Part shown: piece after piece, positions 8,169 to 16,632 of the stretch | Layout: each line of letters opens with the position of its first letter | Position numbering within the stretch: position 1 is the stretch's first letter | Assembly (NCBI RefSeq): GCF_002042965.1 | Contig: NZ_MZNT01000006.1 | Location: 186,001 to 250,000, forward strand | Source of the DNA: Paenibacillus sp. 32352 | GTDB taxonomy: Bacteria > Bacillota > Bacilli > Paenibacillales > NBRC-103111 | Direction: 5' to 3' | Length of the DNA: 64,000 nucleotides | Notes under the pieces: generated by a model | Databases searched by the model: none | What the model was told of the DNA's origin: nothing | What the model saw: only the letters and a program-made list of their open reading frames with translations | Made by a program: the position numbers and the translations under genes

Positions 8169-8372
8169 TGTTGAGAAACCAGCAGAAATTGAAAAATAGC
8201 ATCGGTACCCCGGTGGGGAATCCCCCTCCAGCCGCTGTTGTTCTCGGAAAACTTCGATTACATTAGCTTTATAGCAGGAATTTTCCGAGAACAAAGGCGG
8301 ACGCTACCGCTCCTCCAGGGGATACCCCACCTATCACCTTTTGCATTTTTTGTATGAATGGGTTTCTCGACA
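8169..8372. repeat. Fold-back repeat, copy 2 (~204 bp)
   Basis: The second copy of the palindromic element at 3212-3412. Outer arms TGTTGAGAAACC and GGTTTCTCGACA pair; middle arms GGTACCCCGGTGGGGAATC and GGGGATACCCCACC pair; inner arms TTCTCGGAAAA and TTTTCCGAGAA pair. Compared with copy 1 the outer arm changes from GCAAA/TTAGC to GAGAAA/TTTCTC on both sides, keeping the pairing. It lies between tatA and add, and is bracketed by two nearly identical 21-bp hairpin sequences. Confidence 0.75.
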
Positions 8373-8377
8373 GACTC

Positions 8378-8398
8378 AGCCGCCTGTAAGGGCGGCCT
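8378..8398. terminator. Hairpin flanking repeat copy 2, right
   Basis: A GCCGCC/GGCGGC hairpin differing from the 8143-8163 hairpin at one position (T for C in the loop). On the plus strand it is followed by TTCGTGTTT, a weak T-run, so it probably was the original shared terminator between tatA and add. Confidence 0.5.
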
Positions 8399-8404
8399 TC
8401 GTGT

Positions 8405-9472
8405 TTATGGCGTTTTGCCAGCCGGATCAATCCCCAGCTCTTGAAGCCGCTCGCCAAACTCCCGCTTCAAGGCGAGCTTCTCCTCTTCCCCCAGGAAGGC
8501 GGCCTCTACCCCATTCATAATCAGCTGTGCGATCTCCTCCAGGCTGAAGCCGAATCGATCCGCAACGACCTCATATTCTTTCGTAATATCGGTTCCCGAG
8601 ACACTGGGGTTATCCGTATTGATCGTAATGAGGATGCCGCTATCAAAATATTCCCGAATCGGATACGCATCCCAGCCGGATACCGCCTTGGTCTGAATAT
8701 TGCTCACCGGGCACATTTCCAATGGAACCTTGCGTTCCCTTACCATATCGAGAATGGCGCGATCCTCCTTCAGCCTGACCCCGTGGCCGATCCGCACCGC
8801 CCCAAGATGAGTAATAGCCTCGTATACGTTATCGGCTCCCCCAGCCTCCCCCGCGTGGATCGTTACGGGAATGCCTTTGGCCTGTGAGCAGGCGAACACC
8901 TCGCGGAACCATTGCGGCGGGTACGACGCCTCATCCCCGGCCAGATCCACGGCCGCAACTCCTTTGCCGATAAAACGTCCCGCCGCCTCTACTACTTCCA
9001 AATTGTCCTCATAGGAGTGGTTGCGCATGCAAATGGCAATCACCCTCGCCGTCACCCCATACTCTTCTTCCCCGCGCCTTAAGCCTTGAACAACCGAACG
9101 GATCGTATCCTCTACCGTTAATCCCTTCCTGCGATGAAGCTGCGGAGCAAAGCGCACCTCCACATACCGACAGTTATGCTCGGCCGATTGCTGCACAATT
9201 TCGTACGCAACCCTTTCCAGAGCCTCCCTAGATTGAAGGAAGGGCAGCACGAAGTCAAACTTGCTCAAATACTCCTGCAGACTCCCGCATTCCTCATTCA
9301 CCTGAATGTAGGGAAGCAGATCCCCGCCCGGGCTAACCGAAAGCTCCATTCCCTGCTCCTTGGCCAAATCGGCAATCGTCTGAGCCCGCACACTCCCGTC
9401 CAAATGCACATGAAGATCCACCTTTGGCAGCAGCCGCAGCAGCGCCCTATCCACCCTGTTCGCCATCCTCAT
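8405..9472 (-). CDS. add: Adenosine deaminase
   Basis: A 355-residue cytosolic zinc enzyme converting adenosine to inosine in purine salvage. Metal and active-site motifs appear in the usual order: KVDLHVHLDGS (residues 17-27), HAGEAGG near 206, RIGHG near 228, MCPVSN near 252 and ITINTDNPSVSGT near 280. Two in-frame ATGs two codons apart follow GGAAG, so the exact start is uncertain by two residues. It stands alone between repeat copy 2 and the LRR gene. Confidence 0.95.
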   Translation of the reverse strand: MRMANRVDRALLRLLPKVDLHVHLDGSVRAQTIADLAKEQGMELSVSPGGDLLPYIQVNEECGSLQEYLSKFDFVLPFLQSREALERVAYEIVQQSAEHNCRYVEVRFAPQLHRRKGLTVEDTIRSVVQGLRRGEEEYGVTARVIAICMRNHSYEDNLEVVEAAGRFIGKGVAAVDLAGDEASYPPQWFREVFACSQAKGIPVTIHAGEAGGADNVYEAITHLGAVRIGHGVRLKEDRAILDMVRERKVPLEMCPVSNIQTKAVSGWDAYPIREYFDSGILITINTDNPSVSGTDITKEYEVVADRFGFSLEEIAQLIMNGVEAAFLGEEEKLALKREFGERLQELGIDPAGKTP

Positions 9473-9631
9473 CCACTTCCTTCATCCGAGTTATCATCCT
9501 TCATCGCTTAATTTTCATCTACTTTAAATGAATGTTACTTATATGTCAATATATATTACACATCGTATTCATTTGTGATTCTTTCTTGTCACTTTACTTG
9601 AAGTTCAAGCTGTTTTTAACCTGGATAACAC

Positions 9632-9665
9632 AAAAAGTCCCTACGACACCCATCATCGTAAGGAC
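9632..9665 (-). terminator. Terminator of the LRR gene
   Basis: On the minus strand GTCC-TTACGATG pairs with CATC-GTAGGGAC imperfectly and is followed by TTTTTGTG. The remaining 9473-9631 is AT-rich with no gene seen and probably holds the add promoter. Confidence 0.65.
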
Positions 9666-9721
9666 GTGTTACCATATAAACCTAACATAAGCTAACATCT
9701 GTTGGACAAAAGAAAAAGGAG

Positions 9722-10729
9722 CTATGGCTCCACTGGATTCTGATAAAACATAACATGTTGAAGGCTGGGAAGCTTGGATAGCTCGATGGGTCTTGATTCG
9801 AATAAATTATTGCTCAGATCGACAAAGCTAAGCCTCTTCAGATTTACAATGGAGGAAGGGAGCCTGCTTAGAGGGGTAGCATTGATGGTCAAATGCTCTA
9901 GCTGGGACAACTGCCCGATCTCATCAGGAAGCTCACGGAATGAGCCTGTTTCCTTCGCAGGCAAGGGTTCCCCTTCTCCCCATCGATAGTAGCTGCAGCA
10001 GCTTATTTGCAGTCTCTTCAATCGATGAAGCCGCCCGATCTCCTTGGGTAACGGCAGCAGATCTGCAGTGTATATGATGAGCTCCTCCAGCTGCTCCAGC
10101 CCGAACAAGCTCTCTGGCAGCCTGCGGATTCTTCCTTCGAATATCGTTAGCGACTTCAACGATGTGATCCGGCTGATCTTCTCCGGGACATGGTCCAGAT
10201 CGTAGTGGGACAGGTACAGCTTCTCCGCTTTATGCCGAATGGCATCGTTCAGAAATGCGTCCAGCTCTGCGTTAAATTCCCCCTGCAAAAACAAGCCGTC
10301 GACCTGCTCCGAAAGAGCTTTACCTTCTTCTTCATCCATATTCAGCGTCATGATCTCTTCATGGGCAATGTTGACAAGCCAATCTTTACCCGAATCGTCC
10401 AAAAAGCATAAATCCTCCGGGAGCTTCGGATGCTGCCAGGCCAGCAGCCCGTCTGCCTCTTCCTTCAGAACCTGCGCCGCTTCTTGGCAGCTCCTGTAAA
10501 AGTACACCATACCTCCGTAGGAATAAGCAATTTCCAGAACGCGCATTAAGCTATCCGTAGCCTGTTTCTTTATTAAGAAAGGCTCCAGCCTTTGAACAAC
10601 CCGGGCACAATTGGGGCTGCGATCTATTTGCCCTCTCATGGCAAGCACAAACATCGGGCACCGGCTGATGGCATAGTCAATGAGATGACGGTAAGCCTGC
10701 CCTTTCGGATTATTATAAATACGTATAAT
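9722..10729 (-). CDS. Leucine-rich-repeat protein, apparent ATT start
   Basis: A protein of about 335 residues. The last ~150 hold five or six bacterial leucine-rich repeats (LTSLKSLTIFEGRIRRLPES, LEQLEELIIYTADLLPLPKE, LSQLEHLTINATPLSRLPSS and more). The N-terminal half is alpha-helical without a recognised domain. No signal peptide is visible, so it is probably cytosolic; function unknown. The first ATG (10654) has no ribosome binding site, yet the frame stays open another 25 codons to an in-frame TAA, with no ATG, GTG or TTG. AAGGGGAG lies 8 bases before an ATT at 10729, which I take as the start. Confidence 0.65.
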   Translation of the reverse strand: MIRIYNNPKGQAYRHLIDYAISRCPMFVLAMRGQIDRSPNCARVVQRLEPFLIKKQATDSLMRVLEIAYSYGGMVYFYRSCQEAAQVLKEEADGLLAWQHPKLPEDLCFLDDSGKDWLVNIAHEEIMTLNMDEEEGKALSEQVDGLFLQGEFNAELDAFLNDAIRHKAEKLYLSHYDLDHVPEKISRITSLKSLTIFEGRIRRLPESLFGLEQLEELIIYTADLLPLPKEIGRLHRLKRLQISCCSYYRWGEGEPLPAKETGSFRELPDEIGQLSQLEHLTINATPLSRLPSSIVNLKRLSFVDLSNNLFESRPIELSKLPSLQHVMFYQNPVEP

Positions 10730-10756
10730 GACGAATTCTCCCCTTCCAAATCTATA

Positions 10757-11131
10757 TTACAAAAAGTATTTTCGCTTACTGAGAACATATAGCAATACCA
10801 CTAATGAGAGAACCAATGGATATGAAAAAATAACCGTATTCCCCTTAAAAAACATTACTTTCGCGGTCAATTGAATCAGAAAATAGACAATTAAAATAAC
10901 GAGAGACCATTTTTTCAGAAAATAAACGCCGGCGCCGATCGAGACGCAAAAAAGAATTAACAACAGCCTGGTCCATTCCTCATATTCATATGGCAATCCA
11001 AGCGCTTCAGACAAGCCGGGGTTAAACCACACTCGTTCCCCAGGAAGAAAGAGCGAGACAAGGAGCATTAACCCGTATAGCATGTACAATCCGCTGATGA
11101 TGACCAAACCCGGTGGTCTTTTTATCCCCAT
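10757..11131 (-). CDS. Small four-helix membrane protein, unknown function
   Basis: 124 residues with four hydrophobic segments (about 8-28, 55-75, 77-95 and 100-118) and a basic C-terminal end (LSKRKYFL). It starts with MGIKRPPGLVIISGLYMLYG, a pattern common to small uncharacterised Bacillales membrane proteins. It lies just upstream of the LRR gene on the same strand with a 27-bp gap, so they may be cotranscribed. I do not recognise the family. Confidence 0.6.
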   Translation of the reverse strand: MGIKRPPGLVIISGLYMLYGLMLLVSLFLPGERVWFNPGLSEALGLPYEYEEWTRLLLILFCVSIGAGVYFLKKWSLVILIVYFLIQLTAKVMFFKGNTVIFSYPLVLSLVVLLYVLSKRKYFL

Positions 11132-11349
11132 CCAACCCCTTAACTTATTAAATGGAAAAAACTATAAATCTCGTATGTTTCCATTGTAATATAATTATTT
11201 CGAATATCCCAATCTGGAAGTCATCTTGCAGAGGAGTGGGCATGGGCTTCGATGCTGATTCAATTGATTTGCGGGGGGACCTAAAATTTGCAAATTATAT
11301 TACGTCCAAAAAGCCCGCCCCAAAAGGGACAGGCTCTTAGTTATGATGC

Positions 11350-12342
11350 TTATTTATACGCTTTTGCTACTTCGCCAACCATCTCAGCTACGGATTCCAA
11401 GCCACCCCCGGACAGGTACCAGTAGTTTTGATCCAAGTACACGATGTGGTTGTTTTTGAAAGCATTCGTTTTCTTCACAAGCTCGTTTTCTACCAGCGGT
11501 TTAGCGCCTGTTTGAGCTGCTCCGCCTACTGCTGCGCCGCGGTCTACGACGAACAGGTACTCCGGATTTTTCTCCGCGATGAATTCGAAGGAAATGCTTT
11601 GGCCATGAGTGGACACTTCGAGATTCTTCTCAACGGCAGGAATGCCCAAGACGTCGTGGATCAAGCCGAACCGGGAACCAGGCCCGTAAGCGCTGATCGT
11701 TCCTTCGTTAGCCAGAATGATCAAGGCGTTCTTGTTGCTTGCCGCCACTTGCGTTTTCACATCTTTAATCGTTTGTTCGATTTTGGCGACCTCTGCATCA
11801 ACGGCGGACTCTTTGCCGAAGATTTGGCCGATCATTTTCATATTGGTTTTGAATGACTCCAAAAATTTGGAGTTGTCTACGCCAACATATAAGGTAGGAG
11901 CCAGCTTGCTGAGCTCAGGGTAAGCAGCCTGCTGTCTTCCGGAGATCAGAATCAAATCCGGCTTGATGGAGCTGATTTTTTCATAGTCCGGCTCTTGCAG
12001 CGTTCCGATGTTTTGATATTTGCTGTCTTTGTACTTAGCCAGGTAAGGAGGCAGATTCTTTTGAGCTACGCCTGCCACTTCAACGCCGAGCTTATCCAAG
12101 GTATCCAGAGCGCCGAAGTCGAAGACGATGACTTTCTTAGGGTTTTTCTTCACTTTGGTCTCGCCCAATTGATGCTTGAAGGTCAATTCCTCATTGCCCG
12201 CTGGAGTCGCTGCCGGCGTTTGTGTGCCTCCGCCTGAAGCAGGAGCCGCCCCGTTAGAAGAATTCGAGCCGCTAGTGCCGCAAGCTGCCATGAACACAGC
12301 CAAACAAAGGACGATCAACAGCATAGGTAAACTTTTCTTCAT
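11350..12342 (-). CDS. yclQ: Siderophore-binding lipoprotein (YclQ-like)
   Basis: A 330-residue lipoprotein with signal peptide and lipobox MAAC near residue 21, a Ser/Gly-rich linker, then a class III iron-siderophore-binding fold (KKVIVFDFGALDTLDKLGV, SSIKPDLILISGRQQAAYPE, YLDQNYWYLSGGGLES). The sequence is close to YclQ/FatB, which bind petrobactin or other catecholates. The ATG at 12342 follows AGAGGTGG. It is last in nitroreductase-yclN-yclO-yclP-yclQ, separated from yclP by 79 bp. Ligand identity is inferred from operon order and similarity. Confidence 0.88.
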   Translation of the reverse strand: MKKSLPMLLIVLCLAVFMAACGTSGSNSSNGAAPASGGGTQTPAATPAGNEELTFKHQLGETKVKKNPKKVIVFDFGALDTLDKLGVEVAGVAQKNLPPYLAKYKDSKYQNIGTLQEPDYEKISSIKPDLILISGRQQAAYPELSKLAPTLYVGVDNSKFLESFKTNMKMIGQIFGKESAVDAEVAKIEQTIKDVKTQVAASNKNALIILANEGTISAYGPGSRFGLIHDVLGIPAVEKNLEVSTHGQSISFEFIAEKNPEYLFVVDRGAAVGGAAQTGAKPLVENELVKKTNAFKNNHIVYLDQNYWYLSGGGLESVAEMVGEVAKAYK

Positions 12343-12421
12343 CTTAACCACCTCTTTAATTTAATAGAAATCAATTATTTTTTAACCGGCATGCGGAGAA
12401 CCCGCCGCCAAATAATTTCGG

Positions 12422-13180
12422 TTATTTAAAGTAAACGCAAATCTTGTTGCCGCGAATGTTCTCAATCTCGATATCCATATCGTAGACTTCCCTCAGAACC
12501 GACGATTCGATAATTTGATCGGTCGTTCCTTCCTTGATGACCTTGCCGCCTTTTAACGCCACTATGTAGTCCGAATAACAGGAGGCAAAGTTGATGTCGT
12601 GGATCACGATCACCACCGTCTTGCCCAGCTCATCGACCAACCGGCGCAGCACCTTCATAATTTGCACGGAATGCCGCATATCGAGATTGTTTAAGGGCTC
12701 GTCTAGCAGCACATATTCGGTATTCTGCGCGATGACCATGGCAATATAGGCTCTCTGGTTCTGTCCGCCGCTCAGCTGATCCAAATATTTATGCTGCATG
12801 TCTTCAAGCTCCATATAGGCGATGGCCTCGTCGACATACTTCCAGTCCTCCTTGGTCAGCTTGCCTTGGGAATACGGGAACCTCCCGAAGGAAACCAGAT
12901 CGCGGACCGTAAGACGAACATTGATCTGGTTCGACTGCTTCAGGATCGAAATCTGCTTGGCCAGGTCTGCGCTCTTGAATTGGCTGATATCCTTGCCGTC
13001 GATCCATATCTCTCCCGCATCCCGGGTCGTCAGCCGGCTGATCATCGACAGCAGCGTGCTTTTGCCCGCTCCGTTAGGTCCGATGAACGATGTAATTTTC
13101 CCCTTCCCGATCTGGACCGACACGTTCTCTACCACATGCTTGTCACCGTATCGCTTGGAAACTTGCCTTACTTCAATCAT
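12422..13180 (-). CDS. yclP: Siderophore ABC transporter ATPase (YclP-like)
   Basis: A 252-residue cytosolic ATPase with Walker A GPNGAGKST (residues 34-42), signature LSGGQNQR (about 134), Walker B EYVLLDEPLNN and the switch His in VIHDINFA. It energises the YclNO permease. The ATG overlaps the yclO stop (ATGA), indicating coupling. Length is normal. Confidence 0.92.
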   Translation of the reverse strand: MIEVRQVSKRYGDKHVVENVSVQIGKGKITSFIGPNGAGKSTLLSMISRLTTRDAGEIWIDGKDISQFKSADLAKQISILKQSNQINVRLTVRDLVSFGRFPYSQGKLTKEDWKYVDEAIAYMELEDMQHKYLDQLSGGQNQRAYIAMVIAQNTEYVLLDEPLNNLDMRHSVQIMKVLRRLVDELGKTVVIVIHDINFASCYSDYIVALKGGKVIKEGTTDQIIESSVLREVYDMDIEIENIRGNKICVYFK

Positions 13181-14127
13181 TTCGATTTGCTCTCCCTCAG
13201 CAGAAGATATAGAAAGTACACGCCACCGATCAGGTTAACGATGACGCTTAACGTCGTGTTGAATGTGAAGACCCGCTCGACCACGAGCTGTCCGCCGACT
13301 AAGGCCACAATGCTGATCAGTATGGAGGCCGGTATCAGCAGCGCGTGCCGATAGGTCTTCATGAATTGATACGTCACGTTGGCGACAAGAAGCCCGAGGA
13401 AGGTAATAGGACCCACCAGCGCAGTCGCTACGGAGATGAGAGCTGCTATAACAATTAACAGCCTTTTGACAACGTAGTGGTAATCGACACCCAGGTTGAT
13501 CGCCTGATCCTTGCCTAACGAGAGGACATCCATGTACTTCGCTAACCGGGAATAATAGACAGCGACCAGAACGATAACCACACTGCAGATGATCGTCAGC
13601 TTGCCTTGAACCTTGTTATAGCTGGCAAACATTTTGCCCTGAAGCACGAGGAATTCGTTAGGGTCAATCAGCACCTGCATGAAGGTCGTCAGACTGCCGA
13701 GCAGTGTACCGAGAACGATCCCGATCAGCAGGAGGAAGTAAAGATGGCTTCCCTCTCTCTTGAACATCATCTTGTACAGCAATGCCGCAAACAGCATCAT
13801 CACGGCCAGAGTCAAAACGAAGTTCACATTGTTATCTACCAGAAGCTTCGTCGTGGAGCCGAACATGTATACGACCCCGGTCTGCGCCAGCATATACATC
13901 GAATCCAGACCGATAATGTTAGGCGTGAGGATCCGGTTGTTCGTAATGGTCTGGAAGATGACCGTCGAGAAGGCTATACAGCCTCCCGTCAGCACCATGG
14001 CTGCGATCTTCCAGCCTCTTCTCGGCAGTACGTAAGCCCAGTTGTCACCGACGTCGATGAATAAAAACACGGCAATCAGCGCTAATGCGAATATGGTTAG
14101 TGATCCGAGCTTTGCCCTATACGTCAT
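13177..14127 (-). CDS. yclO: Siderophore ABC transporter permease (YclO-like)
   Basis: A 316-residue FecCD-family permease with about eight or nine transmembrane helices and the coupling-helix region VATALVGPITFLGLLVANVT. It pairs with YclN to form the membrane channel for the ferric siderophore. Its start lies inside the yclN end (11-bp overlap) and its stop overlaps yclP. Confidence 0.92.
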   Translation of the reverse strand: MTYRAKLGSLTIFALALIAVFLFIDVGDNWAYVLPRRGWKIAAMVLTGGCIAFSTVIFQTITNNRILTPNIIGLDSMYMLAQTGVVYMFGSTTKLLVDNNVNFVLTLAVMMLFAALLYKMMFKREGSHLYFLLLIGIVLGTLLGSLTTFMQVLIDPNEFLVLQGKMFASYNKVQGKLTIICSVVIVLVAVYYSRLAKYMDVLSLGKDQAINLGVDYHYVVKRLLIVIAALISVATALVGPITFLGLLVANVTYQFMKTYRHALLIPASILISIVALVGGQLVVERVFTFNTTLSVIVNLIGGVYFLYLLLRESKSK

Positions 14128-15070
14128 ATGCCTTTCTCCTCAACAGTAAATAAAGAAAAATAGCGCTCCCCAGCACTCCGACCGTCAGTCCGATCGGAAT
14201 TTCGAACGGGTAGATGATCACCCGGCCGAGAATATCGCAGAACATGACGAATACAGCCCCGAGTACCGCGGTATGGGGAAGATTTTTCTTCAGATTATCG
14301 CCGTGATACAGCGTAACGATATTGGGAATAATCAGTCCCAGGAAGGGGATGGTTCCCACCGTAAGCATGACGACGGAGGATACGAGTGCAACGATAACCA
14401 AGCCCAGATTGACTACCCTTTTATAATTCAGTCCCAGGTTGATGGAGAACTCTTCCCCCATCCCTGCTATCGTGAATTTATTGGCATACAGATAAGCAAT
14501 GATAACAACTGGGATACTGATGTACAGCAGCTCATAACGGCCTTTCATCGTCAACGCGAAATTCCCTTGCAGCCAGGAAGAAATGTTTTGGATCAGATCA
14601 TACTTGTACGCAAAAAAAGTAGAAAAGGACGTAATAATATTCCCGAACATCAAACCGACCAACGGGATAAAAATAGCATCCTTGTATTTCACCTTATCGA
14701 GTATTTTCATAAACACGAATGTGCCCAGCAGAGCAAACACAAAAGCTACGAGCATCTTCTGCATCGGGGTGGCAGAGGTGAACAGCAGCAAGGAAACGAG
14801 AATCCCAAGCCTTGCCGAATCGTCCGTTCCTCCGGTTGTCGGCGATACAAACTTGTTCCGGCTCAGCTGCTGCATAATCAGTCCGACTACGCCCATGCTG
14901 ACTCCCGCGATGATGATGCTGATCAAACGGGGCAGCCGGCTGATGAAGAGCACCTGCAATTGGTCATCGCTCAGCTTGAAAATATCCCAGGGTTTAATAT
15001 CTTTGACTCCTATGAAGACAGAGGCTATGGATAAAATGATAAGCAGAACGACCAAATATCTAAGTTTCAT
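14117..15070 (-). CDS. yclN: Siderophore ABC transporter permease (YclN-like)
   Basis: A 317-residue FecCD permease with the conserved ISIIIAGVSMGVVGLIMQQL segment (residues about 50-69) and GTIPFLGLIIPNIVTL near 235. It is the first transport gene after the nitroreductase, 13 bp downstream, and the order N-O-P-Q matches the B. subtilis petrobactin operon. Confidence 0.92.
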   Translation of the reverse strand: MKLRYLVVLLIILSIASVFIGVKDIKPWDIFKLSDDQLQVLFISRLPRLISIIIAGVSMGVVGLIMQQLSRNKFVSPTTGGTDDSARLGILVSLLLFTSATPMQKMLVAFVFALLGTFVFMKILDKVKYKDAIFIPLVGLMFGNIITSFSTFFAYKYDLIQNISSWLQGNFALTMKGRYELLYISIPVVIIAYLYANKFTIAGMGEEFSINLGLNYKRVVNLGLVIVALVSSVVMLTVGTIPFLGLIIPNIVTLYHGDNLKKNLPHTAVLGAVFVMFCDILGRVIIYPFEIPIGLTVGVLGSAIFLYLLLRRKAYDV

Positions 15071-15083
15071 ACGAATGCCTCTC

Positions 15084-15650
15084 TTAAGCCTGGTCGATAA
15101 TGGTGAGAAGCTCTGCCGCCGGTATTCTTGATTGAGCAGCCGGTACTTTCGCCGGATATCCGAGATGGAGGCTTCCGATAATTTTCTCCCCTGGCTTAAC
15201 GCCTAGCGCTTCTCGGAACTCAGGGGAATGAAGCAGCGGATACGTTTCCCACACCAGACCCAGCCCTTGCTCCCATGCGAGCAGGCTGAAGTTATGTATG
15301 ATGCAGCTGGTTGAAGCGTAATCCTCTTCCCAGACGACCGGATGGGTGTTCTCCGTCATCACAACAGCTACAAACATCGGCACCGACATGAAGCGGTCGT
15401 AAAATTTTTGCCCCAGTTCCTTGCTTTTCTCAGGATCTCTCTCCCTCTTCTCTGCCCCGGATCGCGCAATATCAGCCAATCTACGGCGTCCTTCACCTTG
15501 CACGATGACGAAGCGCCACGGCTGTGTCATTTTGTGATTCGGCACCCATACCGCCGTATCAAGCAGCTCCTTTACCAGTTCAATAGAGACAGGACGATCT
15601 TCAAATTGATGAACGGAACGACGATCCCGGATCAACTGAGCCAATTCCAT
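15084..15650 (-). CDS. Nitroreductase-family FMN oxidoreductase leading the ycl operon
   Basis: A 188-residue nitroreductase-fold enzyme beginning MELAQLIRDRRSVHQFEDRP, the FMN-phosphate Arg-rich start of the family, with PNHKMTQPWRFVIVQ around residue 40. It is compact and lacks long insertions. AAGGGGG precedes the ATG at 15650 by 8 bases; an ATG two codons upstream is also possible. A perfect Fur box lies 55 bp upstream. Placement at the head of yclNOPQ suggests a reductive role in releasing iron from the imported siderophore, which is inference. Confidence 0.85.
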   Translation of the reverse strand: MELAQLIRDRRSVHQFEDRPVSIELVKELLDTAVWVPNHKMTQPWRFVIVQGEGRRRLADIARSGAEKRERDPEKSKELGQKFYDRFMSVPMFVAVVMTENTHPVVWEEDYASTSCIIHNFSLLAWEQGLGLVWETYPLLHSPEFREALGVKPGEKIIGSLHLGYPAKVPAAQSRIPAAELLTIIDQA

Positions 15651-15704
15651 TCTCATTACCCCCTTGTGTTGAGTTTCTTCTATATAAATCCATTTTGACG
15701 AAAT

Positions 15705-15719
15705 TGATAATCATTATCA
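15705..15719. promoter_or_regulatory. Fur box of the nitroreductase-yclNOPQ operon
   Basis: TGATAATCATTATCA is a perfect 7-1-7 Fur box. It overlaps the probable -35 region of the minus-strand promoter, so iron-replete Fur should block the operon. A degenerate half-copy (GAGAATCATTTT) follows to the right. Confidence 0.92.
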
Positions 15720-15798
15720 CTGAGAATCATTTTTACATGAATTCAATATAACTGGAATGGACTTTTCGTTATTTGGGTTGGATTTTTCTATCGGGCAC

Positions 15799-15820
15799 AA
15801 AAAAAGAGCCTTTCGGCTCT
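15799..15820 (-). terminator. Terminator of the TetR gene
   Basis: On the minus strand AGAGCC-GAAA-GGCTCT is followed by a run of T residues, 19 bp beyond the TetR stop codon. Confidence 0.9.
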
Positions 15821-15838
15821 GAAGCTGTCAAACCGGCA

Positions 15839-16414
15839 TTACTGCCTAATCCCTTTAAGGACAAGGGGGATCAGCTTATCGATAAAGGAATCGTCGATGG
15901 CCGCTCCGGTTACGAGCAAGCGGTAAAATATCGGTCCGTAGATCAGATCGATGCATAATTCGATATCCAGGCCTTCACTCAATTCCCCTCGCCGGATCCC
16001 GCGTTCGAGCAATCCGCCCGCCTCGCTTCTCCTCGGCATGATATATCTCGTTCTCAGAGCCTCCGCCAACCCTGAATCAAATTGTCCATGGGCAATTAGT
16101 TCCTTGATGATGTTTCCTTCTGTACTGGTCATAAACTTGGACACGCTCGCCGCATGCAAGCGCACGTCTTCGTATGCGGAACCCGTATCAGGCACAGGTA
16201 ATCTTTCCGAAGCCGCGGATAAAAATCCGTCCATGACCACCGCAGCTTTATTAGGCCACCACTTATAGATCGTAGCTTTGCTGACCTTGGCGCGATCGGC
16301 GATTTTTTCAACGGTAACCGCATCGAAGCCGCATTCCACAAGCAATTCATAGGACGCGGTAAGGATAGCCGACTGCGTTTCCGTATTTCGCGGACGTCCT
16401 CTTTTGCCTGGCAT
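15839..16414 (-). CDS. TetR-family regulator of the adjacent MFS gene
   Basis: A 191-residue TetR/AcrR repressor. It opens with the basic GKRGRPRNTETQSAIL arm and a helix-turn-helix TVEKIADRAKVSKATIYKWW (residues about 35-54); the rest is an alpha-helical ligand and dimer domain. GAAGGGGA lies 8 bases before the ATG at 16414; an ATG three codons earlier is directly abutted by the same sequence. It diverges from the MFS transporter, and three related palindromes lie between them, so it probably represses both. The inducer is unknown. Confidence 0.88.
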   Translation of the reverse strand: MPGKRGRPRNTETQSAILTASYELLVECGFDAVTVEKIADRAKVSKATIYKWWPNKAAVVMDGFLSAASERLPVPDTGSAYEDVRLHAASVSKFMTSTEGNIIKELIAHGQFDSGLAEALRTRYIMPRRSEAGGLLERGIRRGELSEGLDIELCIDLIYGPIFYRLLVTGAAIDDSFIDKLIPLVLKGIRQ

Positions 16415-16454
16415 CCGTTTCATCCCCTTCAGCTGGTTTCTCTTGTTTTATAAA

Positions 16455-16468
16455 ACAATACGTTCAGT
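16455..16468. promoter_or_regulatory. TetR operator 1 (degenerate)
   Basis: ACAATACGTTCAGT is an imperfect match to the palindrome ACTAAACGTTTAGT found twice more in this intergenic region. It lies nearest the TetR start and could serve autoregulation. Confidence 0.5.
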
Positions 16469-16513
16469 ATACATAAATTTTATTCCAAAATAAATGAGCT
16501 GCCTATTTACAAT

Positions 16514-16527
16514 ACTAAACGTTTAGT
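16514..16527. promoter_or_regulatory. TetR operator 2 (perfect palindrome)
   Basis: ACTAAACGTTTAGT is a perfect 14-bp palindrome in the TetR-MFS intergenic region. Confidence 0.7.
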
Positions 16528-16553
16528 TTATTATTAGGTCATACAATTTCTAT

Positions 16554-16567
16554 ACTATACGTTTAGT
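16554..16567. promoter_or_regulatory. TetR operator 3
   Basis: ACTATACGTTTAGT differs from operator 2 at one position and lies exactly 40 bp from it, near the presumed MFS promoter. Confidence 0.65.
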
Positions 16568-16632
16568 TTTTATTACGAGGCATAAAGGGCTTTATATCAC
16601 ATGCCTTAATCGAACCTTAGGAGGATGATTTC

